Shown here in pieces: positions 1 to 7,304 of a DNA stretch of 49,940 nucleotides. Every line of letters begins with the position of its first letter. The stretch's first letter is position 1. Source of the stretch: an uncultured Dysosmobacter sp. GTDB lineage: Bacteria; Bacillota; Clostridia; Oscillospirales; Oscillospiraceae. The stretch spans positions 1 through 49,940 of the forward strand of contig CAKUBJ010000011.1 of NCBI GenBank assembly GCA_934636905.1, in the 5' to 3' direction. Below the pieces are notes generated by a model. It saw nothing but the letters and a program-made list of their open reading frames with translations, searched no databases and was not told the DNA's origin. Position numbers and translations under genes: made by a program.

Positions 1-123
1 GCCGTCAACAAGAACGACACCGCGCCTATCTTCGAGATTGCCGACTACGGCATCTGCGGCGACCTGTTCAAGGTCACGCCCATGCTGATTGAGGCTGTCC
101 GCGCTGCCAAGGCTGCCAAGTAA
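1..123 (+). CDS. etfA: Electron transfer flavoprotein subunit alpha, C-terminal end (partial)
   Basis: Only the last 40 residues are in the window; the gene begins upstream. The visible tail has the pattern [18 protein letters not shown] followed by a short helix and a TAA stop. This matches the C-terminal FAD-binding domain of EtfA, where the segment before GDLF closes the FAD site. EtfAB heterodimers carry electrons between acyl-CoA dehydrogenases or other flavoenzymes and the respiratory or bifurcating partners in the cytoplasm. etfB and an acyl-CoA dehydrogenase would be expected just upstream. A hairpin follows the stop codon by about 25 bases. Confidence 0.85.
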   Translation, partial: AVNKNDTAPIFEIADYGICGDLFKVTPMLIEAVRAAKAAK

Positions 124-148
124 GCGCCAAGAACTGCATAAGAATCGT

Positions 149-184
149 AAAAGGGGCGCCATCCGTAAGGATGGCGCCCCTTTT
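149..184 (+). terminator. Hairpin with GTAA loop after etfA (probable terminator)
   Basis: A 12-bp GC-rich stem (GGGGCGCCATCC paired with its complement) is closed by a GTAA tetraloop and flanked by A and T runs, so it can act as an intrinsic terminator for etfA. The same hairpin recurs with one mismatch at about 341-377. It forms the left edge of the structured repeat described separately. Confidence 0.75.
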
Positions 185-377
185 GAATATGTCAGTCAAA
201 GCAGAAATCTTATGCGCCGGGAAGGAAGATAGTTACGAAAGAAACCCAGGAGGGGTGTCTTTCGTTTTGAATCATAAGTTTTCTGTACTTGAAAGTGCAG
301 AAAACTTGCCCTGGCGTGTCAAAAGATTTTTGACGCGCCAGGGCGCCATCCGTAAGGATGGCACCCCTTTTGAATAT
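149..377. repeat. Structured intergenic repeat, copy A1
   Basis: The unit runs from one GTAA-loop hairpin (149-184) to a second near-identical one (341-377). Between them lie three more hairpins. H0 (235-265) has a 7-bp outer stem ACGAAAG/CTTTCGT and a conserved inner cap ACCC-loop-GGGT. H2 (276-307) has a 15-bp stem with one T-G pair. H3 (308-344) has an AAAAGA-TTTTT core. The same order of parts occurs at 40530-40750 with different stem sequences that still pair. No credible ORF is present. Function unknown. Confidence 0.7.
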
Positions 378-504
378 GTCAGTCAAAGCGGAAATCTTAT
401 GCGCCGGGAAGGGAGACTGTTGCAAAAGAAACCCGGGAGGGTATCCCTTTTGCTGTATCAAAAAATCACAGCCGGCCGTCATAAGTCGTTTGATGCGGCC
501 GGGC
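345..504. repeat. Structured intergenic repeat, copy A2 (lacks H2)
   Basis: This tandem partner of copy A1 shares a near-identical block from the GTAA hairpin through about 410. Its H0 hairpin (422-453) keeps the ACCC/GGGT cap but has outer stem GCAAAAG/CTTTTGC instead of ACGAAAG/CTTTCGT, a compensated change. The H2 hairpin is missing and H3 is replaced by a GCCGGCCG-based stem (469-504). The whole gap from 124 to 603 holds only these repeats and terminators; I see no gene in it. Confidence 0.65.
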
Positions 505-517
505 TTCTGCATATGTC

Positions 518-545
518 AAAAGCAGCCCCGGGTGGGGCTGCTTTT
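518..545. terminator. Bidirectional terminator between the repeat and fprA
   Basis: AAAAGCAGCCCC, a short GGGT loop and GGGGCTGCTTTT form a stem flanked by A and T runs on both strands. It can terminate the minus-strand flavoprotein gene ending at 604 as well as any rightward transcript. Confidence 0.75.
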
Positions 546-603
546 AGCGTATACAGGCAGCAGCACAGCACGCCAAGCGCAGCACGGTGCCGCTGGCAGA
601 AAA

Positions 604-1818
604 TCAGACGTGAGACGCAGCAAGGTCGGCAGCAATCGTGTCCGCCAGCGCCTCCAGCTGCCGGTACTGCTCGTCCTTTACGGCGGAGCGGAGGGTGACA
701 GGCGGGGCTATCTGGGTCATGCCCTTCATCTCTTCCAGATGCTTTGCCATGAGCCGGGCAGCGGCAGGCCCCCAGCTGCCGTTTTCAATCAGCGCCACCG
801 AGCGGTTTTGCAGGGCGTGAGCCTTCAGTTCCAGCAGCAGGGTTTCCATGGGGGTGTAGATGCCGCCGTTGTAGGTGACGCTGGCAAACACCAGATGGCT
901 GCACCGGAACGCGGCGCTGACCTGCTCCGATACGTCGGTATGGGAGACGTCGAAAATCCGCACATTCCTGACGCCGAGTTCCGCCAGCCGGGACGCCAAA
1001 ATCTCGCAGGCGTTTTCCGTGTGGCCGTAGACGGAGCCGCAGAAGATGGCAGCGCCGGCTTCCTCCGGCGTGTAGGTGCTCCAGCGCTGGTATTTTTCAA
1101 GGAACCAGCCGATATTGGTGCGCCAGACAGGGCCGTGAAGGGGGCAGAGGTACTGAATATCCAGCCCGACGGCCTTTTTCAGCACGTTCTGTACCGGCGT
1201 GCCGTATTTTCCCACGATGTTGGTATAGTAGCGGCGGGCATCGTCCAGCCAGTCCCGCTGAAAGTCCACCTCGTCGGCAAAGAGATTGCCATCCAGAGCG
1301 CCGAAGGTGCCGAAGGCGTCGGCGCAGAACAGGACTTTTTCTGCGGTGTCGTAGGTCATCATGACCTCCGGCCAGTGCACCAGCGGCGCCATGACAAAGG
1401 ACAGCTGATGGCGCCCCAGAGACAGGGTGTCACCCTCTTTGACCGCCTGAAAACGGCCGTCAATTTCCAGAGGGAAGAACTGACGGATCATGGGCAGGGT
1501 CTTGGCGCTGCCTACCACAACGGCCTCCGGATGGCGGCTCAGCACCTCTCCCAGCGTGGCGGCGTGATCCGGCTCCATGTGGTTGACGACGACATAGTTC
1601 AAAGGCTTCCCGCACAGGGCGTATTCCAGATTTTCAAAGAAACGCTCTGCAATGGCATGATCCACCGTGTCCAGCAGGGCGGTCTTTTCATCCTGAATCA
1701 GGTAGGCGTTGTAGGAAACGCCCCGGGGAATGGGGTAGATGTTTTCAAACAGTGCCAGACGGCGGTCAGAGCCGCCCAGCCAGATGAGATCGGATGTGAT
1801 TTTTTTGGTGCAATGCAT
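604..1818 (-). CDS. fprA: FprA family A-type flavoprotein (flavodiiron protein)
   Basis: 404 residues. Flavodiiron proteins reduce O2 to water or NO to N2O in the cytoplasm of anaerobes, using electrons from rubredoxin or a related donor. The N-terminal metallo-beta-lactamase-like half carries all expected diiron ligands: the HxExDH motif at H80, E82, D84 and H85, then H148, D167 and H228. The C-terminal half (from about residue 255) is a flavodoxin domain with the FMN loop GSVYGHTEN. There is no rubredoxin extension, so this is the basic class A form. The start is supported by an AGGAGG ribosome binding site. It is the last gene of a minus-strand run pncB - membrane protein - fprA. Oxidative or nitrosative stress protection is inferred from the family. 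Confidence 0.93.
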   Translation of the reverse strand: MHCTKKITSDLIWLGGSDRRLALFENIYPIPRGVSYNAYLIQDEKTALLDTVDHAIAERFFENLEYALCGKPLNYVVVNHMEPDHAATLGEVLSRHPEAVVVGSAKTLPMIRQFFPLEIDGRFQAVKEGDTLSLGRHQLSFVMAPLVHWPEVMMTYDTAEKVLFCADAFGTFGALDGNLFADEVDFQRDWLDDARRYYTNIVGKYGTPVQNVLKKAVGLDIQYLCPLHGPVWRTNIGWFLEKYQRWSTYTPEEAGAAIFCGSVYGHTENACEILASRLAELGVRNVRIFDVSHTDVSEQVSAAFRCSHLVFASVTYNGGIYTPMETLLLELKAHALQNRSVALIENGSWGPAAARLMAKHLEEMKGMTQIAPPVTLRSAVKDEQYRQLEALADTIAADLAASHV

Positions 1819-1924
1819 AGATTGGATTCCTCCTGTGTAGTAACGCCTGTGGTTTACATAATTTCATTAAAACTGCCCGGCACTCAGCCAGAGAAGGCGC
1901 TTCTCCGGCCGGAGGCAACGGTGC

Positions 1925-2674
1925 TTATTCCCGGGGCGGCAGGCGCTCACCGGGATTTTCCTGCCCGTCTGCGGACTTTTTCCCGCGGCCCATCAGCGCC
2001 CGCAGTCCAAACCATGCCGTAAGCGCACACAACGCCGTTCCGGCGGCGCTGAAAATCACGTCCGCATAGGAAGCCAGCGGGCTGGAAGGGCCGGAATAGG
2101 TTTTCTCCGTGATACGGAAGGACTCCATGATGCCGCTGTTCAGCAGGGCGTCCATGTCCGCCGCGTCGTTGGCCATATAGGCTACGACAAAGCTGTGGCT
2201 TGGTGAGGTCTGAAGCCCCATATGCAGATAGACGGGAAATTCCCCGCCGTTTTCCGCCCAGGTGACCGTGAACCGGCAGTCTATGAGAACGGCAGGCTGG
2301 CTGTTCCACTCTGCGGAGGTCACACCGGTATCCTCAAGGCGGACTGTGCATTCATACCCCTGCGCCTGATAGCTTTCCGCCAGCATCTGGGCATACTGGG
2401 AGGCAACGAGCTCTTCGATGTCGGGCAGATCGTCTTCCTTCAGATCGTAAAGGTTGAGGAAATCGTCGTTGTCCACGATGCTTACGGTGACTTCCTGCGT
2501 CACCTCCGGGTTTGTCCAGCCATAGGCGGTGCCTTCCACCTGAGTGTCCGGGATCCAATCCTCCGGAATCTCCAGAGAAAACCCGTCATCCGCATAGGCG
2601 CCTGCCATAGGCACCGTCAGAAGCAAGGCCAGCAGCAGTCCCAGCGCCCCGGGGAATGGATGATGCTTTTTCAT
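1925..2674 (-). CDS. Secreted, membrane-anchored protein of unknown function
   Basis: 249 residues. A signal peptide is clear: MKKHH, a Leu/Ala-rich core and a likely cleavage site after AGAYA. The middle (about 27-190) is an acidic globular domain expected outside the cell. A hydrophobic segment near residues 205-230, followed by a basic-polar tail, suggests a C-terminal membrane anchor. The domain begins with SLEIPEDW and ends near the phrase GIMESFRI, a layout seen in small PsbP/DUF-like lipoprotein domains, but I cannot name a family. The start has a strong GGAGGAGG site. It sits 41 bases after pncB and 106 bases before fprA, probably co-transcribed. No function is assigned. Confidence 0.75.
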   Translation of the reverse strand: MKKHHPFPGALGLLLALLLTVPMAGAYADDGFSLEIPEDWIPDTQVEGTAYGWTNPEVTQEVTVSIVDNDDFLNLYDLKEDDLPDIEELVASQYAQMLAESYQAQGYECTVRLEDTGVTSAEWNSQPAVLIDCRFTVTWAENGGEFPVYLHMGLQTSPSHSFVVAYMANDAADMDALLNSGIMESFRITEKTYSGPSSPLASYADVIFSAAGTALCALTAWFGLRALMGRGKKSADGQENPGERLPPRE

Positions 2675-2715
2675 ATGGATTCCTCCTCCGTAATATGGAT
2701 GCCCTTGATGTTTTG

Positions 2716-4167
2716 TCAGCGGCTCTCTTCCAGCAGCAGATTCTGCTTGATGTCCCAGAGTTTCTGGCTCAAATCCACATAGTAGTTATGGGGGTTTTCA
2801 AACCGCGTAACCGAATCCCACAGGGTATCCACCTGCTCCCGGCAGTACTTCTGAATTTCCTCCAGCGGGGGACGCTCATACACCAGCCTGCCGCCGGAGA
2901 AAATCTGCTTCTGAAGGGGCTTGATGGCGTAGTCCGTGTAGACCCGGCGCTTCCATACGGCGTTGGGATCGAACAGCGTCAGGGGCTGGGAGGCGTCAGG
3001 CACCTCGTCCCAGAGGGTGATGTAGTCGGCCTCCGCCTTGCCGGTGGCATTGTCAAAGAGGCGGTAGACCTTTTTATAGTGGGGGTTGGTGATTTTGCCC
3101 ACGTTTTCGCTGATTTTAATCTTGGGGACAATGGTGCCGTCGTCCAGTTCCACGGCGGCCAGCTTGTATACGCCGCCGAATACCGGATCACTCTTGCTGG
3201 TAATCAGCCGTTCGCCTACGCCGAAGAGGTCCACCTTGGCGCCCTGCCGCAGGATGTCCTGAATGATATACTCATCCAGCGAGTTGGAGGCGGAGATTTT
3301 GCAGCTTCCCCAGCCAGCCTCGTCCAGCATCTGCCGGGCTTCCTTTGTGAGGTAGGCAATATCGCCGGAGTCCAGCCGGATGCCGCACTGGGTGATGCCC
3401 CGGGGCCTGAGCACCTCGTTAAAGGCGCGGATGGCGTTGGGGACGCCGGATTTCAGGGTGTTGTAGGTGTCCACCAGCAGGGTGGCATTGGTGGGGAAAA
3501 TCTCGCAATAGGTTTTGAAGGCGTCGTACTCCGAGTCAAACATCTGCACCCATGCGTGGGCCATGGTGCCGCCGGCGGGGACGCCGTAAATCTGGTCGGA
3601 AATGGTGCAGGCCGTGCCCTTGCAGCCGCCAATGTAGGCAGCCCGGGCACCGGAGATGGCGGCGTCCGTCCCCTGGGCGCGGCGGGAGCCGAATTCCAGC
3701 ACCACCCGCCAATCGGCGGCGCGGACGATGCGGTTGGCCTTGGTGGCCACCATGCTCTGATGGTTGAAGGTCAGCAGCAGGAAGGTTTCAATCAGCTGCG
3801 CCTGAATGGCCGGCGCCCGGACGGTAATGATCGGCTCCTGGGGGAAGATGGGGGTTCCTTCGGGAATCGCCCAGATGTCACCGGTAAAGCGGAAGTCCCG
3901 GAGATAGTCCAGAAAGGCTTCCGAAAAGAGTCGTTTGCTCCGGAGGTAATCCAGATCCTCCTCGCTGAAATGCAGATCCAGAATGTAGTCGATGATTCGA
4001 TCCAGACCGGCGCAGATGGCGTAGCCGCCGTGATCCGGGACATCCCGGAAGAAAACGTCAAAGTAGGTGATGCGATCCTGAAGCCCTGCTTCAAAGTAGC
4101 CGTTGCCCATGGTCAGCTCATAGAAATCGCAGAGCATGGTCATGTTGAGTTTATCTGTCACATCCAT
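2716..4167 (-). CDS. pncB: Nicotinate phosphoribosyltransferase
   Basis: 483 residues. The enzyme joins nicotinate and PRPP to make nicotinate mononucleotide, the entry step of NAD salvage. Recognisable parts are the N-terminal MLCDFYELTMGNGYFE block, the ARAAYIGGCKGT region, the phosphate-binding IRLDSGDIAYL segment and the LFGVGERLITS loop typical of NAPRTase. An in-frame upstream ATG at 4281 exists, but the start at 4167 is preferred because AAGGAGA lies 7-8 bases before it and the protein then begins like its family. A promoter lies just upstream. It is divergent from pantothenate kinase, so two cofactor pathways (NAD and CoA) share one control region. Confidence 0.95.
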   Translation of the reverse strand: MDVTDKLNMTMLCDFYELTMGNGYFEAGLQDRITYFDVFFRDVPDHGGYAICAGLDRIIDYILDLHFSEEDLDYLRSKRLFSEAFLDYLRDFRFTGDIWAIPEGTPIFPQEPIITVRAPAIQAQLIETFLLLTFNHQSMVATKANRIVRAADWRVVLEFGSRRAQGTDAAISGARAAYIGGCKGTACTISDQIYGVPAGGTMAHAWVQMFDSEYDAFKTYCEIFPTNATLLVDTYNTLKSGVPNAIRAFNEVLRPRGITQCGIRLDSGDIAYLTKEARQMLDEAGWGSCKISASNSLDEYIIQDILRQGAKVDLFGVGERLITSKSDPVFGGVYKLAAVELDDGTIVPKIKISENVGKITNPHYKKVYRLFDNATGKAEADYITLWDEVPDASQPLTLFDPNAVWKRRVYTDYAIKPLQKQIFSGGRLVYERPPLEEIQKYCREQVDTLWDSVTRFENPHNYYVDLSQKLWDIKQNLLLEESR

Positions 4168-4216
4168 TGTGCAGTCTCCTTTTCTCCCGTGCCGCAAAAC
4201 GCCGCAAGATACTTGT

Positions 4217-4245
4217 ATTATAGCCTTTTGACGCTGTGAAAGCAA
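4217..4245 (-). promoter_or_regulatory. Sigma-A promoter for pncB
   Basis: On the minus strand, TTGCTT (4240-4245) and TATAAT (4217-4222) are separated by exactly 17 bases, about 50 bases upstream of the pncB start. Confidence 0.8.
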
Positions 4246-4274
4246 TCTTTTTGTCCGTTTTTCGCAAATAAAGA

Positions 4275-4303
4275 TTGACAAGCTGCCGCCGCTCTATCAT
4301 ACT
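4275..4303 (+). promoter_or_regulatory. Sigma-A promoter for pantothenate kinase
   Basis: Consensus TTGACA (4275-4280) and CATACT (4298-4303) have a 17-base spacer. It fires away from the pncB promoter; the two -35 boxes are about 30 bases apart, so one regulator could affect both. Confidence 0.75.
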
Positions 4304-4364
4304 GAGGGGGTGTCCGGCCTCCGGAAAATGACAGGCCATGCCGGACTGCGAAAGGAAACAGATC

Positions 4365-5222
4365 ATGGATGTGATTTTGGGTATCGACATCGGCGGCTCC
4401 ACCACGAAAATCGTGGGGCTTCGGACGGACGGGAGTGTGCTTTCCATGCTCCGGGTCCGGGCGGAGGATCAGGTTACCAGCCTGTACGGCGCTTTCGGCA
4501 ACTACCTCAAGAGCAACGGACTGTCCCTGAAGGACGTACGCCGGGTGGTGCTTACCGGCGTGGGCGCCAGCTTTATCGAGGGGGAGGTGTTCGGCCTTCC
4601 CACCTGCCGGGTGGACGAGTTCCAGGCCAGCGGCACAGGAGCGCTGGCGCTGTCCGGCCAGAGTGCCGGCATAGTGGTGACCATGGGCACCGGCACCGCC
4701 TTTTTATTTGCGGAGCAGGGGAAGGAGGTACGCCACCTGTGCGGCACCGGCATCGGCGGCGGCACGCTGGGCGGCCTCTGCCACAAACTGGTGGGTATGG
4801 AGCGCTTCGGCCAGATCAAAAAGCTGGCGGCGCAGGGGGATCTGAACCATGTGGATCTGACCATCAAGGACATTGCACCGGATCCTGCCGCCACGCTGGA
4901 TCCGGACATGACCGCCGCCAACTTCGGCGATCTCTCCGAGGATGCCACCCCGGCGGATCTGGCAGCCGGGGTAGTGAATCTGGTGCTGCAGGCCATCGGC
5001 ACCATGACGGTGCTGGCCTGCCAGAGCTGCGATACCCGGACGGTCATCGTCACCGGCTCCATGACTACGCTGGATCAGGCGGCGCCGAATTTCCAGACCT
5101 TTGAGAAACTCTACGGGATTCACTATATCATCCCGGAAAACGCTACCTTTGCCACGGCCATCGGCGCCGGGCTGTGCTCTCTGCGGCAGAAGGCCGTCAG
5201 GAAAGAGGAGGGCACCCGGTGA
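4365..5222 (+). CDS. coaW: Type II pantothenate kinase
   Basis: 285 residues. It phosphorylates pantothenate with ATP, the first step of CoA synthesis. The fold is the acetate/sugar kinase type: phosphate 1 loop GIDIGGSTTK near the N-terminus, GVGASFIEGE with the expected catalytic Glu, phosphate 2 loop MGTGTA and the adenosine loop region GTGIGGGTLGG. Length fits bacterial type II enzymes (about 265-290). The start at 4365 follows AAAGGAAA; the upstream ATG at 4338 adds nine residues that do not belong to the family. Type II enzymes are usually insensitive to CoA feedback, so supply is probably set at the promoter, which is divergent from pncB. Confidence 0.9.
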   Translation: MDVILGIDIGGSTTKIVGLRTDGSVLSMLRVRAEDQVTSLYGAFGNYLKSNGLSLKDVRRVVLTGVGASFIEGEVFGLPTCRVDEFQASGTGALALSGQSAGIVVTMGTGTAFLFAEQGKEVRHLCGTGIGGGTLGGLCHKLVGMERFGQIKKLAAQGDLNHVDLTIKDIAPDPAATLDPDMTAANFGDLSEDATPADLAAGVVNLVLQAIGTMTVLACQSCDTRTVIVTGSMTTLDQAAPNFQTFEKLYGIHYIIPENATFATAIGAGLCSLRQKAVRKEEGTR

Positions 5223-5300
5223 GTCCGGATGCGCTCTGCCCGCAATGACGGCAGAGGCGGCGCAAGGAGGGGCAGCGATATGGAACCTATATGCCCAAAG

Positions 5301-5344
5301 GAAGAAAAAACCAAATCGAAGCCCGGCGCAGCGGGTTCGATTTG
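5301..5344 (-). terminator. Second minus-strand hairpin downstream of the CD1247-like gene
   Basis: CCAAATCGAA pairs with TTCGATTTGG around a GC-rich loop; read on the minus strand it is followed by TTTTTTCTT. It is a backup terminator for transcription coming from 5901. The 5223-5463 gap holds this, the next hairpin and no gene I can support. Confidence 0.6.
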
Positions 5345-5394
5345 GAAAGGAGGAGCAAGGGAGCGGGCGGATGACGTTCTTTTGTCCCGCAGGA

Positions 5395-5434
5395 ATAAAA
5401 GAACGTCGGAGCAAAGCGGACTTTGCTCCGACGT
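5395..5434 (-). terminator. Terminator of the CD1247-like gene
   Basis: A 14-bp perfect stem ACGTCGGAGCAAAG with a 4-base loop, followed on the minus strand by TTCTTTTATT. A second possible stem (5371-5407, GACGTTCTTTT paired with AAAAGAACGTC) shares bases with it, so the two folds are mutually exclusive. Confidence 0.7.
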
Positions 5435-5463
5435 AGTGGGGGCGGTATTTTTGGCGTATTGTC

Positions 5464-5901
5464 TTATTCCTGATCGTCGTCCTCAGGCTCTTCGTCCAGA
5501 GAACTGAGGTCGAACTCCAGCTTTTCGCCGCAGTTGGGGCAGATGACCTGACCGTCCTCCAGGACGGATTCGTCAAAGTAGATGGTTTCCTCGCAGGTGG
5601 GGCAGGTGGTGGCGTAGCAGTCCTCGTCCTCGTCGGCGTCGTCCTCGTAGTACTCGTCATCAAAGGACTCGTCATCCTCATCGCCGTACACGGTGTCCTC
5701 AACGTCCTCCAGATCGTCGCTGACCACATCCAGACCGTCTTCCAGCTCGCCCTGGGCATTCCACAGGTCTTCCAGTTCCAGACCGATGTCCTCCAGAATA
5801 TCCGCCATAGCGGTGAGGATCTTGCCCTCGTTGGACTCGGTGTCGATCTTCATGCCCTCCATCAGACCCTTCAGATAAGCAACCTTCTCAGTGATCTCCA
5901 T
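5464..5901 (-). CDS. CD1247-type acidic zinc-ribbon protein
   Basis: 145 residues, very acidic. The N-terminal helical part (EITEKVAYLKGLMEGM onward, residues 1-55) matches the CD1247 N-terminal domain of Clostridia. Then comes a long Asp/Glu-rich linker (about 55-100), and a C-terminal zinc ribbon with CPTC and CPNC pairs. The start at 5901 is chosen because AAAGGAGA is centred 9 bases upstream; the earlier ATG at 5919 overlaps that site. The role is unknown; zinc-ribbon plus acidic linker suggests a nucleic-acid or polymerase-associated protein, which is inference only. It follows efp, from which it is separated by a terminator, so expression may depend on read-through. Confidence 0.75.
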   Translation of the reverse strand: MEITEKVAYLKGLMEGMKIDTESNEGKILTAMADILEDIGLELEDLWNAQGELEDGLDVVSDDLEDVEDTVYGDEDDESFDDEYYEDDADEDEDCYATTCPTCEETIYFDESVLEDGQVICPNCGEKLEFDLSSLDEEPEDDDQE

Positions 5902-5937
5902 AATCCATTCTCCTTTCAAAAAAACAGAATTGGGAAA

Positions 5938-5964
5938 TAAAGGGGGGACGGCAGTCCCCCCTTT
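5938..5964 (-). terminator. Terminator after efp
   Basis: AAAGGGGGGAC, a 4-base loop and GTCCCCCCTTT form a perfect 11-bp stem that can act on either strand, 9 bases past the efp stop. Confidence 0.75.
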
Positions 5965-5972
5965 GACGCATT

Positions 5973-6539
5973 TTATTCCTTCACGCGGCCCAGATACTCG
6001 CCGGTGCGGGTGTCCACCTGCACCTTCTCGCCCTCGTTGATGAACAGGGGCACCTTGATGACGGCGCCGGTTTCCAGCTTGGCGTTCTTCATGACGTTGG
6101 TGGCGGTGTCGCCCTTCACGCCCGGCTCAGCCTCCGTAACGGTCAGTTCCATGAAGTTGGGGGCTTCCACGCCGAAGACGTTGCCCTTGTAGCTTACCAG
6201 CGTGCACATGGTGTTTTCCTTGACGAACTGGAAGCTGTCCCCCAGAACGTCCTTGTTCAGCGGGGTCATGTCATAGGTTTCGGGATCCATGAAGTAGTAC
6301 AGGTCGCCGTCGTTGTAGCTGTACTCGGCGTTTCTGCGCTCCACGGTGCCGTTTTCAAACTTGGCACTGGGGTTGAAAGACTCCTCACGGATGGCGCCGG
6401 TCATGACGTTCTTGTACTTGGTGCGCACGAAAGCGGCACCCTTGCCGGGCTTGACGTGCTGGAAGTCCACTACCAGCATGGGCTTGCCGTCCATCTCAAA
6501 AACAACACCCTTACGGAAATCTCCTGCCGAAATAGGCAT
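5973..6539 (-). CDS. efp: Elongation factor P
   Basis: 188 residues, the usual length. EF-P binds between the P and E sites of the ribosome and rescues stalling at consecutive prolines. The N-terminal KOW-like domain has the modified-lysine loop KPGKGAAF (Lys33 at the tip). The two OB domains follow, with [13 protein letters not shown] and [22 protein letters not shown] near the end. Firmicute-type tip; the modifying enzyme is not in the window. An AGGAGGATG region provides the ribosome binding site and a 17-bp-spaced promoter lies upstream. Confidence 0.97.
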   Translation of the reverse strand: MPISAGDFRKGVVFEMDGKPMLVVDFQHVKPGKGAAFVRTKYKNVMTGAIREESFNPSAKFENGTVERRNAEYSYNDGDLYYFMDPETYDMTPLNKDVLGDSFQFVKENTMCTLVSYKGNVFGVEAPNFMELTVTEAEPGVKGDTATNVMKNAKLETGAVIKVPLFINEGEKVQVDTRTGEYLGRVKE

Positions 6540-6621
6540 AGTTTACATCCTCCTCACAAATCTTTACGAGAAAACGACCGTGAAGTGGACATTTTCTCAA
6601 TCTTAAAAATCAGCCGATGAT

Positions 6622-6650
6622 ATTTTACCCCATTCCGGCGGCTAATGCAA
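6622..6650 (-). promoter_or_regulatory. Promoter for efp
   Basis: On the minus strand, TTGCAT (6645-6650) and TAAAAT (6622-6627) are 17 bases apart, about 80 bases upstream of the efp start. Confidence 0.7.
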
Positions 6651-6662
6651 GTATTTTCCCGC

Positions 6663-7184
6663 TTATTTTGTGTTTTTATCAGGAAAATTTTTGCACCTGC
6701 CGGGGCACGCCGCCTTGAAGGGGCGCTGAAGCAGGTGGAGAAAGCGGTTCCAGAGTCCCACGGGGCCGCCCAGCGGCTCCACCATCAGCGCCGTGACCCT
6801 CGCCCGGCGGGCTGCCAGCATATCCGTCAGCAGCTTGTCCCCCAGCATGGCGGTGTGGGAGGGGGCGGCTCCGGCTCGCTCCATGGCGGCGGACAGCCCT
6901 CTGGGGCTGGGCTTTCCCGCGTGGCCCTGATAGTCGATTCCCAGGTCGGCGCAGAACTCCGTGACCCGGGTGCCGGAGCGGTTGTTGGAAACCACCATGA
7001 CGGTGATTCCCGCGGCCTTCAGCGCCGCAATCCATGCCCGCAGCGCCCCGTCCGGGCGGCGGACGGACTTGGGCGCCAGGGTGTAGTCCAGATCCGTCAG
7101 CAGCAGGGCAATGCCGTGGCTGCGAAGAAAGTCCGGGGTGACCTCCCGGTAGCTGTCAAAGAGAAAGTCCGGTGTCAGAGTCAT
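6663..7184 (-). CDS. yqeG: YqeG family HAD-IIIA phosphatase
   Basis: 173 residues. The HAD motifs are in order: motif I LLTDLDYTLAP (nucleophile Asp and second Asp), motif II VVSNN, the GKPSP lysine motif and motif III MLGDKLLTD. This matches YqeG, a small cytoplasmic phosphatase of Firmicutes related to phosphatidylglycerophosphate phosphatase (PgsA-product) enzymes. The start at 7184 follows AAAGGCGG; an upstream GTG-type start at 7250 adds a non-family N-terminus. It is divergent from the 7305 gene, whose ribosome binding site touches this gene's -35 box. Confidence 0.88.
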   Translation of the reverse strand: MTLTPDFLFDSYREVTPDFLRSHGIALLLTDLDYTLAPKSVRRPDGALRAWIAALKAAGITVMVVSNNRSGTRVTEFCADLGIDYQGHAGKPSPRGLSAAMERAGAAPSHTAMLGDKLLTDMLAARRARVTALMVEPLGGPVGLWNRFLHLLQRPFKAACPGRCKNFPDKNTK

Positions 7185-7263
7185 AGGCCGTTTCCGCCTT
7201 TCATAGGATGTACCGGGAAACCGACCCGGGATGCACCGTTCCGGCAGCATCTTACCTGTCCGC

Positions 7264-7292
7264 AGTATAGCAGAATCCGGGACGTTTCACAA
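7264..7292 (-). promoter_or_regulatory. Promoter for yqeG
   Basis: On the minus strand, TTGTGA (7287-7292) and TATACT (7264-7269) with a 17-base spacer. The -35 box abuts the Shine-Dalgarno of the divergent gene, so the two units are tightly packed. Confidence 0.65.
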
Positions 7293-7304
7293 GGGGGAAT
7301 GGAG

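Noticed and set aside
149..504. CRISPR array
   Set aside because: Repeats are few, long, unequal and built of hairpins; no spacers of even length and no cas genes.
358..2022. 554-residue plus-strand frame over the flavoprotein gene
   Set aside because: Antisense shadow of fprA, which has all diiron ligands on the minus strand.
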